In this document: one piece after another, positions 47,771-62,852 of the stretch
How positions within the stretch are numbered: position 1 is the first letter of the stretch
How the letters are laid out: each line of letters opens with the position of its first letter
Origin: Doris montereyensis
Lineage: Eukaryota; Mollusca; Gastropoda; Nudibranchia; Dorididae
Assembly (NCBI GenBank): GCA_037039925.1
Contig: JAXRKP010001088.1
Location: 78,501-142,500 of the forward strand
DNA: 64,000 nucleotides
Direction: 5' to 3'
Notes under the pieces: generated by a model
Databases searched by the model: none
What the model saw: only the letters and a program-made list of their open reading frames with translations
What the model was told of the DNA's origin: nothing
Position numbers and translations under genes: made by a program

Positions 47771-47805
47771 TGTTGTAGTTGTAGTAGTAGTAGTAGTATG
47801 TTGTA
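47648..47805. repeat. (AGT)n microsatellite
   Basis: Three AGT blocks separated by 'accatta', a single A and GTTGTTGTAGTT. Confidence 0.95.
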
Positions 47806-47874
47806 TACTTAGTAGTAGAAATTTTCATCTTTTGTAGTAGATATATAAATTATTATATCATCTATCTTATATAT

Positions 47875-47901
47875 CTTCTTCTTCTTCTTCTTCTTCTTCT
47901 T

Positions 47902-47932
<31 letters not shown>

Positions 47933-48078
47933 TATATATATATATCTTCTTCTTCTTCTTCTTCTTCTTCTTCTTCTTCTTCTTCTTCTTCTTCTTCTTC
48001 TTCTTCTTCTTCTTCTTCTTCTTCTTCTTCTTCTTCTTCTTCTTCTTCTTCTTCTTCTTCTTCTTCTTCTTCTTCTTT
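47875..48078. repeat. (CTT)n microsatellite split by (AT)n
   Basis: CTT units run from 47,875 to 47,930 and from 47,946 to 48,078, with an ATATAT spacer between them. Confidence 0.97.
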
Positions 48079-48640
48079 TTCAAGATAGAAATAAAAACAG
48101 ATAATAAATAAAAACAAAGTCTTTCTTTCTTTGTTTCTTTCTTTTTTTTTCTCTCTCTCTTTCTTTCATGCACATAGATAATAGATAATATCAACAGTGA
48201 AAGTCGCAAATCACATAAGAAGTGAAAAAAAGAGGTGTTAGTGTTACTAATTTTAGACTTACACATGGTTCGCAACTTTCACTGTCAATATACTTTCATC
48301 AAAATCTGTATACTATATAATACTCGTACAGTTCAATTTTTCTATTTTTTCACACAAGAGCGATCTTAAGGCTTCTAGTTCTACAAGACAAATGTTTCTG
48401 TCTTGTGCAGTTGTTGTAGCCATTTTGATTTTCCAGTCTTGCGTACAGACGGCAATAATAAATAAAGTCAAAGTGCATGACAGTAATGACACAATCATCA
48501 AAGTATGAACAAAATAAAACGGATTCGCTAAAGATTCCACACTTCTCAACTTTTTATTATTTCACAGGCATAGTAAAGTACACACACAAAAAAGAAGACA
48601 AAAACCAAAAAAGTAAAGAAAAAGATGTACAAGTAATGTT

Positions 48641-48952
<312 letters not shown>

Positions 48953-49584
48953 AAAAATCTATATATGATGTATTAAGACTAAAAACTGTAACAAAGCATC
49001 ACACCCATTGTGTGCTAGTTTGTTTATCAACAGATATACAACAAGTAAATAGATGTATGGACAGATGTATGGGGGAAGGGGAGGGGGGTGTATGATTTGT
49101 GAGGACAACCTTCAATACGGTACAGGAATATACCATAACAGCCATATAAGGCATTCTTTACAAAACACTCTCTTTAGCACACAGTTGTATGTATAATGTG
49201 TATATGTACAAACGAAGTTTGGTGGGGGTGGGGGTGGGAGGAGGGAGAGGTTACAAATTCCCCTTTTGGTTTTCAAGCACATCTCTCACAAACTGTAAGA
49301 AAAATATTTACAAAAAAATATTAATTCTGATTCTCATTCTGATTACTAAAGATACTAATAAAAGGTTAAATACTTTTAAAAGTATGTGTATATTTGATAA
49401 GTATCAGGAATCATAGGTTTTCTAAAGGAGGTTGACGAATACTGTAAAAGTAAAAAATACTCCTTTAAATGAAGAGCTCTTTTTCGCCCTTTTAAAAAAA
49501 AAAAAAAAGCTGAATAGTCATGTCCAATAGACATAAAGGCAGAAAAACAAGAAGTAAAAAAAAAAAAAAGAACAAACTCAAACT

Positions 49585-50325
49585 CTTCCGCCACTGATAA
49601 TAGAAAATCATGAAAAAATGTCAGATGAGAAGGAGGATAGGAAATCATGAAAAAAGTCAGATGAGAAGAAGAATAGGAAATCATGAAAAAATGTCAGATG
49701 AGAAGAAGAATAAGATGAAAAATCATGAAAAAAAGTCAGATGAGAAGAAGAATAGAAATCATGAAAAAAATGTCAGATGAGAAGATGAATAGGAAATCAT
49801 GAAAAAAGTCAGATGAGAAGAAGAATAGAAATCATGAAAAAATGTCAGATGAGAAGAAGAATAAGAAATCATGAAAAAATGTCAGATCAGAAGAAGAATA
49901 GGAAATCATGAAAAAATGTCAGATGAGAAGAAGAATAGGAAATCATGAAAAAAGTGTCAGATGAGAAGAAGAAAAGAAATCATGAAAAATGTCAGATGAG
50001 AAGAAGAATAGAAATCATGAAAACATGTCAGGTGACAAGAAGAAAAGGAAATCATGAAAAAATATCAGATGAGAATAATGATAGGAAATCATGAAAAAGT
50101 GTCAGATGAGAATAATAATAGGAAATCATGAAAAAGTGTCAGATGACAAGGAGCTAGAATAATAATAGGAAATCATGAAAAACGTCAGATGAGAAGGAGA
50201 ATAGGAAATCATGAAAAAATGTCAGATGAGAAGAAGAATAGGAAATCATGAAAACAATGTCAGATAAGAAGAAGAATAGGAAATCATGAAAACAATTAGA
50301 AGAATAGGAAATCATGAAAAAACAA
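49585..50325. repeat. 37-bp minisatellite, about 20 units
   Basis: The unit is GAAGAAGAATAGGAAATCAT followed by GAAAAAATGTCAGATGA. Unit length varies by one or two because of the A run. Confidence 0.95.
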
Positions 50326-50839
50326 CGACCCCCTAGCAAACATATTTAATCTAAATTTTATCATAGAAGCACAAGGGGTAGGGGTAAAGGGGTGGGACAA
50401 AGTGGGGGGGAGGGCAAAAAGGGTGTGGGGTGGTTGGCAATGGTGTGGTTAGAGAAGAGCGTTACTAAGGTTGGTTTGGTTAGGGCTAAACAAGAGAAAT
50501 GCTTTGCTATACACTATAGTGGATATTGTAAAAAAAAGAAAAGAAAAAAAAGGAAAAAAAAAAAAGAAGTAAAGGTTTTAATTAATGGCATCTGAGAAAA
50601 CAAAACAAAAAGAAAAAACAAATTCTAATCAAGAGTAAAATAAAATTTCATTAACTCTTTTATTCACAATACAAATGCTAATAAACCTATTAAATTAAAA
50701 AACAATGAACTTCAAACAAACAAACAAAAAGCCAGAGTAGAACAAATGGATTCTATAAACTAGTCAAGTTTCAAGTGTGAAAAAAGAAAAAAGTCTAGTT
50801 TCTTTTACTTTACATGAATGATTCACATAGGCCTGATCT

Positions 50840-51318
50840 CTACCTCATGTTTGTACTCTGTCTCATGTTTGTAGTCTGTCTTATGTTCAATCTCTCTCTC
50901 ATGTCCAATCTCTGTCTCATGTTCAATCTCTGTATGTTCGATCTCTGTCTCATGTCTCTGTCTCATGTCCAATCTGTTCATGTTCAATTAGTCTCATGTT
51001 CAATCTTTGTCTCATGTTCAATCTCTGTCTCATGTTCAATCTGTCTCATCTTCAATCTGTGTCTCATCTTCAATCTATGTGTCATTTTTTTCAACTCTGT
51101 CTCATGTTCAATCTCTGTCTCTTGTTCAATCTCTCAATCTTGTTCAATCTCATCTTATTCAATCTCTGTCTCTTGTTTAATCTATGTCTTTTGTTCAATC
51201 TCTGTCTCTTGTTCAATCTCTGTCTCTTGTTTAATCTCTGTCTCTTGTTCAATCTCTGTCTCTTGTTTAATCTATGTCTTTTTGTTCAATCTCTGTCTCT
51301 TGTTCAATCTCTGTCTAA
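50840..51318. repeat. 18-bp minisatellite
   Basis: The unit is TCTGTCTCATGTTCAATC. The second half (from about 51,115) switches to a TCTTGTTCAATC variant. There are roughly 26 units including damaged ones. Confidence 0.93.
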
Positions 51319-51659
51319 TGGTCGGACAATGATGCCATGCCTATTGTTATCAATATTACATTAGAAACCTCCTTAGTTTAGTACATGTTTTTCGTAGTCT
51401 TATATATTCACCGTTATGAAGAGGACAGGCATTTCTCTTAAGTGTTAAGATACAATGTGATAGGCTCCTCCTTGTCTTACATGCAAAAGAAAAAACCAAA
51501 CAAATTAAAAACTCATCAAAAATTGTAACAACTAGGAGGAACAAGGGCTTCAAGTCTTTAGCGAAGGGCATCGCCGTTCTGAGTCAGAGGTTCTTGAAGA
51601 CGTTGTTCTAACTTCACATTCAAGATAGTGCGTGAGTTCAATCAGAGGAGGTATGATTA

Positions 51660-52332
<673 letters not shown>

Positions 52333-53135
52333 AGATCACAACAATCAAAACTTGAACGTGAAACAAGAAGCCAAGACAAGAATTAAAATTAAAAAATAAA
52401 ATTAAAATGCTCTTGTTGATCAAATTTTCTCACTCCGCCATAACGTTCTATCATGACCAAGCTGAAATCCATAATTAAGCTACACTAAAATCAAATTAGT
52501 TTTCAGAGGTCGATGGATTCAATTGTGCTCTTTTATATATCAATGGTATGATTTGAAACAGATCATCAACAACTAACATGGTAACAGCATTTCAAACCCG
52601 TGGTAAACTGGATAATAAGACTAAATCGTGTAAGAAGAGTCGGTGACAATATCTGTACCTCAGCTGCACTCATCATAGCTCTCCAGCACCCAGTAAACCA
52701 ACAAATCTTTGGACATTTTATATCACTATTATCACTAGTACGATGTCACTTGTATAGTGCACTGCACTTAATCAATCCATTGCACATGCTCTACGGCGCT
52801 TCACAGAAATGACACAGTGGCATACGGTGATGAACAACAATAATACGCTAGCCGGAATAGTTCTGTGTTAAAATTTGATTTGATTTGATTTGATTTAATT
52901 TGATTTGAAAGAAAGTTGTGTGGTTAGTAGAGTTTCTGTTTTTTTGTTTTTTTTTGTAGACAGTGAGTTCCAGACAGTGGATGCAGGATTTCAGGGATTA
53001 AAAAAAAAAAAAGTTATTCTAGGAGGTTGTCAAGAAGTCAATGGGGTTGTGATACCATATTTTTTCCAGTTTTTTTCTTTATGTTCATACATATAACTTG
53101 GGTATTAAATCATCATTTTTCTTCCGTTGTTTCTT

Positions 53136-53255
53136 TATCAGTTCCAATTCAACCTTTAAGTGAAGGGGTTAAAATACTCTTCTTCAGGCTACCCTCTTCG
53201 TGTCCGTCCAGTCATTTTCTGTTTCCTTCTGTGTAAAGGTTACATTTATTTGAAA
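53136..53255 (+). repeat. Dispersed repeat E, copy 3
   Basis: It matches 8100-8215 in order, including 'tcattttctgtttccttctgtg'. Confidence 0.5.
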
Positions 53256-53296
53256 CAACACTACTGCCGCTTAAATAACACTTTTAAATATAAGTC

Positions 53297-53316
53297 TATA
53301 TATATATATATGTATA

Positions 53317-53396
<80 letters not shown>
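53297..53396. repeat. (AT)n microsatellite
   Basis: AT dinucleotides, about 100 bp. Confidence 0.96.
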
Positions 53397-53397
<1 letters not shown>

Positions 53398-54029
53398 TAT
53401 ATCATATATGAGGAAGCAATAAACTATATAAATGTCTTAGCAGCCAAGATGATGTGTTAATGTTAGGCTTAGTCAGTGATGAGTCAACATTTTTCATGAT
53501 GTTTCTGAGAGGAAATACATATTTTAAAAAAAAGAAAGAAAAAAAGTAGGGGAATCTTAGACTTCTAGAAGGATTTTACGACTTTCCAAAAAGTAGAGAG
53601 CTATGAACAATTCTGTACTAGCATCAAAATTCATCATTGCTAAACGTCAATGAAATTGCTGTGATTGGGAGCTATGTCATACTATTTTAGTCAAGGAGCA
53701 CAGCCTCTAGGCACAACAGTTGGCGGTGATGTCATGTGTCAGTTCAGTGTAATCTAAATATTGGCCATGACTGAAAACGGTTTTCACAAACAAAATTAAT
53801 TGTTCATTATCAGTCAAGTTGATTTTTAAAATTCTCTCCCCCCCCTCCCCCTCCACCCCCACCTCAGATTGTAACGAATATGATAAGGAGAAAGATCCCA
53901 TTTTCACAACATGTGATATTATTATGTTACACATTGGGTGCCATGGCATATATACATGAAGCATAAAAAAAATGATCGTAAGACACATGCAACTTCTCAA
54001 AATTTAATCACAGTTGATTTTGTCTTCAA

Positions 54030-54682
54030 TTATTAACAGTTAAACCGTTAATTCGGCAGAGATTGTTTATAGACAGTTAAACCGTTAATTCGGCAGAGAT
54101 TGTTTATAGACAGTCAAAGCGTTAATTCGGCAGAGATTGTTTATAGACAGTCAAACCTTAATTCGGCAGAGATTGTTTATAGACAGTCAAAGCGTTAATT
54201 CGGACAGAGATTGTTTATAGACAGTCAAAGCGTTAATTCGGCAGAAGATTGTTTATAGACAGTCAAACCGTTAATTCGGCAGAGATTGTTTATAGACAGT
54301 CAAAGCGTTAATTCGGCAGAGATTGTTTTAGACAGTCAAAGCGTTAATTCGGCAGAAGATTGTTTATAGACAGTCAAACCGTTAATTCGGCAGAGATTGT
54401 TTATAGACAGTTAATTCCAGAGATTGTTTATAGACGTTAATTCGGCAGAGATTGTTTATAGACAGTCAAAGATTGTTTTAATTCGGTTAAGAGATTGTTT
54501 ATAGACAGTCAAAGCGTTAATTCGGCAGAGATTGTTTATAGACAGTCAAAGCGTTAATTCGGCAGAAGATTGTTTATAGACAGTCAAAGCGTTAATTCGG
54601 CAGAGATTGTTTATAGACAGTCAAAGCGTTAATTCGGCAGAGATTGTTTATAGACAGTCAAAGCGTTAATTCGGCAGAGACA
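54030..54682. repeat. 37-bp minisatellite, about 17 units
   Basis: The unit is AGATTGTTTATAGACAGTCA followed by AAGCGTTAATTCGGCAG. The first two units carry GTTAAACC instead of GTCAAAGC, and units around 54,410-54,490 are scrambled. The sequence is unrelated to the 37-bp unit at 49.6 kb. Confidence 0.95.
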
Positions 54683-55048
54683 ATAGGGTAAAAACATAAG
54701 GTGTATTATAAAGTACAGGGGAGATCTTTAAAAATGAGAAGAAAAGGGAGACGAATGAAAAGGTGATATGAATAAACATTCCAGAAGGAGAGAGCAGGTA
54801 AAATAAAAAAATAAAAATTATGACTGAAGAATAGATATAATATATAAAAATCTAAAACAATTTAACTACGTCATCACAGATTAATTGGTTTGAATGGATC
54901 CAACTTGATAAGAACGATATAAATAGACTTTGGCTCTCCTTGCTCTATTTTACGATTATGATAATCATAATAATAATAATATATTGTTTTTCTACGTTTT
55001 CTCCTTCTGAAGAGTGGTGCATTTCACATACATGTACATACATACATA

Positions 55049-55050
55049 CA

Positions 55051-55128
<78 letters not shown>

Positions 55129-55158
55129 TTATAAATATATATAATATTATATATATAA
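55049..55158. repeat. (AT)n microsatellite
   Basis: AT dinucleotides with a CATA-rich left edge. Confidence 0.95.
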
Positions 55159-55271
55159 GTCATTAAAACTGTAAGCATTTTTTATTAAATAAAAGCATTT
55201 TTTGCAATCACAAAAAAACAAGGTCATCAATATCACTAAGAAACTCACAGCATGACTGGCAGTGGCAAAGG

Positions 55272-55572
55272 TAAAGAACTTTCGAGGCCATTATGGCCCC
55301 TAGAGTCGGAATTTATCCCAAGTTTAGCGTCAAACAGAAACAAGCGATAAATTATAATCACAACCTGGACAGGACGCTAGTCTGACGCAGGTTTTTACTT
55401 CCAAGCTAGTGCTTGCTTGTGTACCCATTTATCACCTGGGTAGAGTAGGGAAAATGTATGTTAAGCGTCTTTCCCAAGGAACACGAACGTCGGGCGTAGC
55501 TTTGCCAGGATTCGAACCTGGGACCTCATGATCCTCTAGTCCGGTAGCCCAACCGCTTGGCCTCGACGCCAC
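55272..55572 (-). mobile_element. SINE-A copy, full length
   Basis: The tRNA head at the right end is clear: 'gccaggattcgaacctggga', 'cctcatgatcctctagtccgg', 'agcccaaccgcttggcc'. The body keeps 'acctggacaggacgctagtc' and 'gcgtctttcccaaggaacac'. Confidence 0.85.
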
Positions 55573-55844
55573 ACAGCATTGGCAAGTCAGTTTATAATTG
55601 TTTCACTTCACATGGAAGAAAGAAAGAAAAGTCACATCATCAAACAACTCTTCCTGGAAACAAAAAAAATATTAGTCAAGCAAAAGGGTAGGAGGGGTGG
55701 AAGGGGTGGATGGGGGGTGGGCGTCACAACTCAAAAACATGACCCAAATTGATAAAACAACAACAACATTACAACAACAAAACACCCATATATATATTTA
55801 TATATAAACAATAATAGCCAGTTTTAAAACAAAAAACAATATAT

Positions 55845-56020
55845 TCGAAGAAACCCCCCTCCTCCCCCCCAAAAAACAAAAAAAACCCCCAAAAAACAAC
55901 CAAAAAGTCCACAAAGACCTCCTCCTCCTCCTCCTCCTCCTCCTCCTCCTCCTCTTCCTCCTCCTCTTTCCAAACTAAAAAAAAACCCCAAACAAAACAA
56001 TAACAAAACAAAACATGTAA
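55845..56020. repeat. A/C-rich tract with (CCT)n core
   Basis: A G-poor C/A tract contains about 17 CCT units at 55,918-55,970. Confidence 0.85.
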
Positions 56021-57027
56021 AGATAGGTAACTCCAGATCAATTTGTCCATCAGCCAAACCGACCACTGGGTCGCCTAGGAATACATCATCGGAGAAGCAG
56101 GCTATGGATTCCAAACAACTCGGTTGTAAATTAGGCACTTTATGCATCACAATTTTGGTCACAATTTTTTAAAATTTTATCATTTTACACAATAAAAGCC
56201 AAAAAATCAACATGTGAATACAGAAAAAGACAGTGTAGGAATCCCAGAATGTCCCCTTCTTTTCTTTTTATTGTGCGCAGGTCAAACTACAAACAATCTT
56301 TTGTCCAATGAAATAAACAAACGCTGGACACCAAACTCACTTTCTGAAATACCTGGATGGGGAAGGAGAGGCAAGGCGGCGGGGTGGGGGGGGGGGGTGG
56401 GGGTGGGGGGTAATTTCTGAAATAAAACGAAAAAAAAAGCAACACGAAACGGGGATTTGGCATGAAAAATAAATAAACTGTCGCACCAATCAATTAGTTG
56501 CCACTGAACACTCAATCTTGTACAGCAGCTCAAAGTCAAAGTGACTTATTTGATGATTAGATTCGTAAAAAAATTAACTGAAATTATTTACTTCAGAAGT
56601 TCAAACTTTCGTTCTTTCAGAGTCACATTTTGAGGTACATTTAATTTTCTTATTAAGATATCTAGAAACATCAAATATCAATTTTAACAAGATAAAAAAA
56701 AAACTCGTTTACTTTTTACCGTAAACAAAAAGAAGTTCAGTTTGGACAAACTAATTAGTTTATATATAAACTTTCAATAATAATAGCAACAACAGCAACA
56801 ATTTATATTTGATGAGGTTTGGGTATTTGTTGATTAGATGGGGTGGGAGGAGGAAGGAGGAATGGGTATTTAGTGGCTGTTTGGCAGGTACCGTCAGAGT
56901 GGGTAGGTTTGGAATAGGGGTAGGTGAGATTTATGGGGGGGGTAGGTAATTGTGGGATTGGGGTAGTTAAGGCTGTGTGTGGATGGGGTGGGTAGGTAGG
57001 TGGGGGGGGCGGAGGGGTAGTGCTGGT

Positions 57028-57165
57028 TAGTGATAACAAGTGAAAAAAAGCGATCTGGGATGGGAATTAAAGAGGAAACAGGAAGGTTAAAAAAATAGGC
57101 GAAAAAGCCAAAGGAAAGACGTAGGGACCTACCAGCACTATGGCAGCACAGCATCCGCCAGCCGT
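57028..57165 (+). mobile_element. Family C copy, diverged
   Basis: It has 'aattaaagaggaaacag', 'aggaaagacgtagggacctaccagca' and degenerate spacing. It lies directly before the 30-bp minisatellite. Confidence 0.55.
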
Positions 57166-57214
57166 CCAACCTGACGGAAGAGCAGTTGGTGGATGACCAG
57201 CCCAGTGCACTTGA

Positions 57215-58110
57215 TTACACTACAGGCACTATTGTGTTACCAGATACACTACAGGCACTCATTGTGTTACCAGATACACCACATTGGCACAGATCAGCCA
57301 CTCATTGTGTTACCATATACACTACAGGCACTCATTGTGTTACCATATACACTACAGGCACTCATTGTGTTACCAGATACACTACAGGCACTCATTGTGT
57401 TACCAGATACACCACAGGCACTCATTGTGTTACCAGATACACCACAGCCACTCATTGTGTTACCAGATACACTACAGGCACTCATTGTGTTACCAGATAC
57501 ACCACAGGCCCTCATTGTGTTACCGGCACTCATTGTGTTACCGGATACACTACAGGCACTCGTTGTGTTACCAGATACACCACAGGCCCTCATTGTGTTA
57601 CCAGATACACTACAGGCACTCGTTGTGTTACCAGATACACCACAGGCCCTCGTTGTGTTACCAGATACACTACAGGCACTCATTGTGTTACCAGATACAC
57701 CACAGGCACTCATTGTGTTACCAGATACACTACAGGCACTCAGTTACCAGATACACTCAGGTTGTGTTACCAGATACACCACAGGCACTCATTGTGTTAC
57801 CAGATACACAGGCACTCATTGTGTTATCAGATACACTACAGCCACGTTGTGTTACCAGATACACCACAGGCACTCGTTGTGTTACCAGATACACCACAGG
57901 CACTCGTTGTGTTACCAGATACACTACAGGACACTCGTTGTGTTACCAGATACACCACAGGCACTCATTGTGTTACCAGATACACTACAGGCACTCGTTG
58001 TGTTACCAGATACACTACAGGCACTCGTTGTGTTACCAGATACACTACAGGCACTCATTGTGTTACCAGATACACCACAGGCATTAATGGAAGATACACT
58101 ACAGGGTCAT
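57215..58110. repeat. 30-bp minisatellite, about 28 units
   Basis: The unit is CTCATTGTGTTACCAGATAC followed by ACTACAGGCA, with A/G (CTCGTTG) and T/C (ACCACAG) variants and a few truncated units. Because 30 is a multiple of three and no frame has a stop, three overlapping open frames of 267 to 368 codons arise on the plus strand. They are not supported as genes. Confidence 0.95.
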
Positions 58111-58384
58111 TTCAGATATAGGCGTTGTGTTACCTACATGTATGTCCTCATTCGTGACCAAACGAAACTAGTTACCAGATTATTCATTGTGTTACCGGAG
58201 AAAAAGTTACCAGATAAAGAAAAGGAAGTCACATGCTTACACTACAGGGAGATGTACCAGATAAAAGGCACTCAAACAGAACGATGTTACCAGAAATAAA
58301 TCACAGATATACAGTATTTACTTACGGTCCTCATTTGACAAAACTTGAAATTATTCGCGGAGAAAAAAGAAAGAAAAGAAAAGT

Positions 58385-58790
58385 CATCCTGGGAGTGTCT
58401 AAATCCATAGTATTTTTTGCCGTTTGAAACTTTCTCAAAGTCATCTGCCCAAATCCATAGTATTTTTTGGTACCTTTCTCTAAATGATCTGTCTAAATCC
58501 ATAGTGTTTTTGGTATCTTTCTCTAAATGATCTGTCTAAATCCATAGTGTTTTTGGTACCTTTCTCTAAATGATCTGTCTAAATCCATAGTATTTTTGGT
58601 ACCTTTCTCTAAATGATCTGTCTAAATCCATAATGTTTTTGGTACCTTTCTCTAAATGATCTGTCTAAATCCATAGTGTTTTTGGTACCTTCTCTAAATG
58701 ATCTGTCTAAACCCATAGTGTTTTTGGTACCTTTCTCTAAAAGATCTGCCAATATCTTTATTGTTTTTGATACCTTTCTCTAAATGATTT
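58385..58790. repeat. 43-bp minisatellite, about 9 units
   Basis: The unit is TTTCTCTAAATGATCTGTCT followed by AAATCCATAGTGTTTTTGGTACC. The edge units are most diverged. It is unrelated to the 43-bp unit at 39.3 kb. Confidence 0.94.
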
Positions 58791-58987
58791 AAAATTTGGC
58801 TTAGGCGCATTATTGACCAGACATAATATCTGAGATCTAATGTAGAGAAATACCACTCAACACTTTTTTTCTTCCATAAAATACGAGTGAGCGTAGTTAC
58901 TGCTAATTTCTTTTTATGAAAGCAGAATGATGAAAGTTCAAAATATCCTCAGACGTGTGAAGTCAAATCATATCTTGTCCAAGAGAA

Positions 58988-58992
58988 GTAGC

Positions 58993-59063
<71 letters not shown>

Positions 59064-59091
59064 CAGTAGTAGTAGTATTAGTAGTAGTAAA

Positions 59092-59135
<44 letters not shown>

Positions 59136-59299
59136 AAAGTAGTAGTAGTAGTAGTGACTAGTGATAGTAGTAGTAGTGTAAGTGGTAGTAGTAGTAGCAG
59201 CAGGAGTAGTAGTAATAATAATAATAACAATAATAATAATAATAATAATAATATTAATAATAATAATAATAATGATAATAATAATAATAATAATAAATG

Positions 59300-59378
<79 letters not shown>

Positions 59379-59520
59379 TACTAATAGTACTAATAATAAT
59401 ACTTATAATAATACTACTAATAATACTAATAATACTAATAATAATACTTATAATAATACTACTAATACTACTAATAATACTAATAATACTAATAATATTA
59501 CTACTACTAATAATAATAAT
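58988..59520. repeat. (AGT)n then (AAT)n compound microsatellite
   Basis: AGT units run to about 59,213, then AAT units, then a higher-order ACT/AAT pattern (59,380-59,515). Confidence 0.96.
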
Positions 59521-59682
59521 GGTGGTTGGAGTGGCCTGGACCAATCAGCTACAAAATGACAGTAATTTCGATTCAGACACAAACGATGACCTTTATCTAT
59601 AGATTATAGATGCCTATAACAACTATAACAGGTAAATATAATATAGGCCGTAGATAGACAAACAGATGGACATGTGAAGAGA

Positions 59683-60126
<444 letters not shown>

Positions 60127-60234
60127 AAGGGAATATATAGCAGGGATAAACTGTCTTTCTTCTTTGCTTTATCAAACAGATTGTTAGGTCAACTCTCATG
60201 TAGCTCTAGAAAGAAACTGTGCTAAGTGTTTTGA

Positions 60235-60375
60235 ATCATTGAATCTACACAATCCACCACATGTGGCCATCTCATGGTGAATTTTTAAAGAGGAAACAGC
60301 AAAATTGAAAAAAATAAGCGAAAGAGTGAAAGGAAAGAAGTAGGACCTACCAGCATCTCCCATCAACTGTTCATC
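60235..60375 (+). mobile_element. Family C copy
   Basis: It contains 'tccaccacatgtggccatctcatggtgaa', 'gaggaaacagcaaaattg', 'aaagagtgaaaggaaagaag' and 'gacctaccagcatctcccatcaac'. Confidence 0.75.
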
Positions 60376-60429
60376 GACATGCTAACAACGTTCAGCATTT
60401 TCAGGCCTGGTTGGTTTGCTTTGTTGCAA

Positions 60430-60735
60430 TTTACCCCTGCCCACCATATGCAGTGATATCATGGTGAATTTATAGGAAAGCAGCCAGATTTGATTTACCC
60501 ACATCCACAACTTATGTGTTCTCGGGAGTGGGGGGGGGGGGGGGGGGCGGGGGGGTAGGATTAAAATTTGTTTCTGCCCGGACTGCCCTGTAAACAGGCA
60601 AGAGATCTTTAACGTGCACAGAGTTTTATGATCTGCACACTGGGACCTCCTTTTTTATTGTCCGTCTCCGATGGGACTAGGTGTCGATCCATCCATCTAC
60701 CTGGACCAGGGCGGGCGGCGGGGGTGGGGGTGGTA
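60430..60735 (-). mobile_element. SINE-B copy inserted in a family C fragment
   Basis: A family C start (60,430-60,487, 'tttacccctgcccaccatatgcagtgat') breaks at 'gcagcca' into a minus-strand SINE-B (60,488-60,720). Its C-run is a 17-nt or longer G run at about 60,531-60,547. Family C sequence resumes at about 60,770 with 'gcagccagcgagatgaaagatt'. The repeated 'gcagcca' (60,481 and 60,768) is consistent with a target-site duplication. Confidence 0.75.
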
Positions 60736-60764
60736 GTAGTTTTTGGCTTGTAGAGCACATTTTG

Positions 60765-60865
60765 CAAGCAGCCAGCGAGATGAAAGATTTGAAAGAGTGA
60801 CAGAAAACAGAAATAGGACCTGCTAACCAGCAGCACCCACCACCGCACATTTGCATGCTGGGACT
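60765..60865 (+). mobile_element. Family C, 3' continuation after SINE-B
   Basis: It contains 'gcgagatgaaagat', 'gaaagagtgacag' and 'aggacctgctaaccagcagcacccacc'. Together with 60,430-60,487 it makes one complete family C unit. Confidence 0.7.
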
Positions 60866-61179
60866 TTGACACAAACAAATACAAAGAAGAAAACGAAAGA
60901 CAAATTTGAGGGAGAAACTGATACATCTCAATAATTTATTACCTAAAGAAAAAAGGTCCTTATTGTTTTTTTTTCTTCTCTTAAATCCTCCAAATTGCTG
61001 ACAATTTCTTATCTAATCTCTAAATCATTTTCTTATCATAACATATGGAAGAAAATGATATTAGTGTTTTATTCAAAATGTTAAAAGGCATAAAATTAGT
61101 TAGTAACGATAAATTTTAATATCTGAAACCACAACTGCATGTTATTTTTCTTTTGATGTGAAAGAAGGGGGGAGGTTGG

Positions 61180-61335
61180 GGGAGCTCGGTGGTCTGGGCT
61201 AAGGTGTGGTGCTCTCAACCAAAAGGTCATAGGTTTGTGTCCGACAGGTTTGGAAATTTTCTTTACTTTTTTTCTTCGAGTATAAACCACCCTTTGGTCC
61301 AGGAAGGTGGGTCGACACCAAATCCACCCCCTCCC
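61180..61335 (+). mobile_element. SINE-B 5' part
   Basis: It has a head-like 'gagctcggtggtctgggctaagg', 'ctctcaaccaaaaggtcat' and 'ggtccaggaaggtgggtcgacacc', then ends at a C-rich stretch. Confidence 0.65.
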
Positions 61336-61439
61336 TTTTCTTGTATCTGTCATTTGCTTTAAAGTCAGTATCTGAAATTCTTCATTACATAATGTGGTCA
61401 AGACAAACAACTGTCTCACTCATGTTTGTCTGTTTGTTT

Positions 61440-61585
61440 GTTTGTTTGATTGATTGATTGAATTTACCTCGCCCACTGCAATCTCAGGTTGAATTGAGAG
61501 GAAGGAGAAGATGAAAGGAAGACCTGAAAGAGCAGAAGGAGAGAAGTAGGACCTACCAGCATCTCCCGCCAACTACCCACTTCAG
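61440..61585 (+). mobile_element. Family C copy
   Basis: It runs from a (GTTT)n(GATT)n-like start to 'agaagtaggacctaccagcatctcccgccaactaccca'. Confidence 0.75.
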
Positions 61586-61643
61586 TCACGTTCTCTTAAG
61601 CTTTTTAAAGTTAGTGACACAGGAATGTAAATATACATAAATG

Positions 61644-61858
<215 letters not shown>

Positions 61859-62215
61859 TATTATCTATATATAAGTTGTCTTTTACCTCGTGTACTTTTA
61901 AAGTTGTTTTATTACTTTTTTTCCTTGTTTCTATTATTTTGCTTTTATAACTTATGTTTTCTTCAATGCGCAATGACGGGAGATAACGATTCACATTATT
62001 ATCATCATTATGATGAAATATGCTGAAAAAATTATCAAATGAGAGTTGATCAAGCATAATAGGTTTGATAATAATTTGACAAAGAAATGACGGGTGAATG
62101 GGCATTATGATGTCAAAAAGACCACAAAAAAGGAGGAAGGGAGAAAGAAAAACAACAAAAATGGGGTCCAGGAAAAGGGACATTCTATTATTTGCTGTGG
62201 TGTAACAATATTCAC

Positions 62216-62636
<421 letters not shown>

Positions 62637-62811
62637 ATAAATAATAATGGCCGGAGTAATGAAGAAGACACTGGCGTCATGTCATCTTGCCGTTATGTGT
62701 GAGAAGAACTTGGGAAAGAAAGAAAAAACAAAACAAAACAACGAAACAAAACTAACCTTCAGAGTAAGAGACATTATAAGAAGAGAAAAAATGAAGGAGA
62801 ACAGCTAACAT

Positions 62812-62852
62812 GGGGTGGGGAGGGGTGGGGGTGGGGGTGGTGGTGGTGGTGT
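62812..62852 (+). repeat. G-rich tract with quadruplex potential
   Basis: Seven G runs of three or more are separated by single bases (GGGGTGGGGAGGGGTGGGGG and so on), which meets the usual quadruplex pattern. Confidence 0.7.

Noticed and set aside
57186..58299. Open frames of 267 to 368 codons
   Set aside because: They come from a 30-bp tandem repeat lacking stops in every plus frame. There is no domain and no splice or start support.
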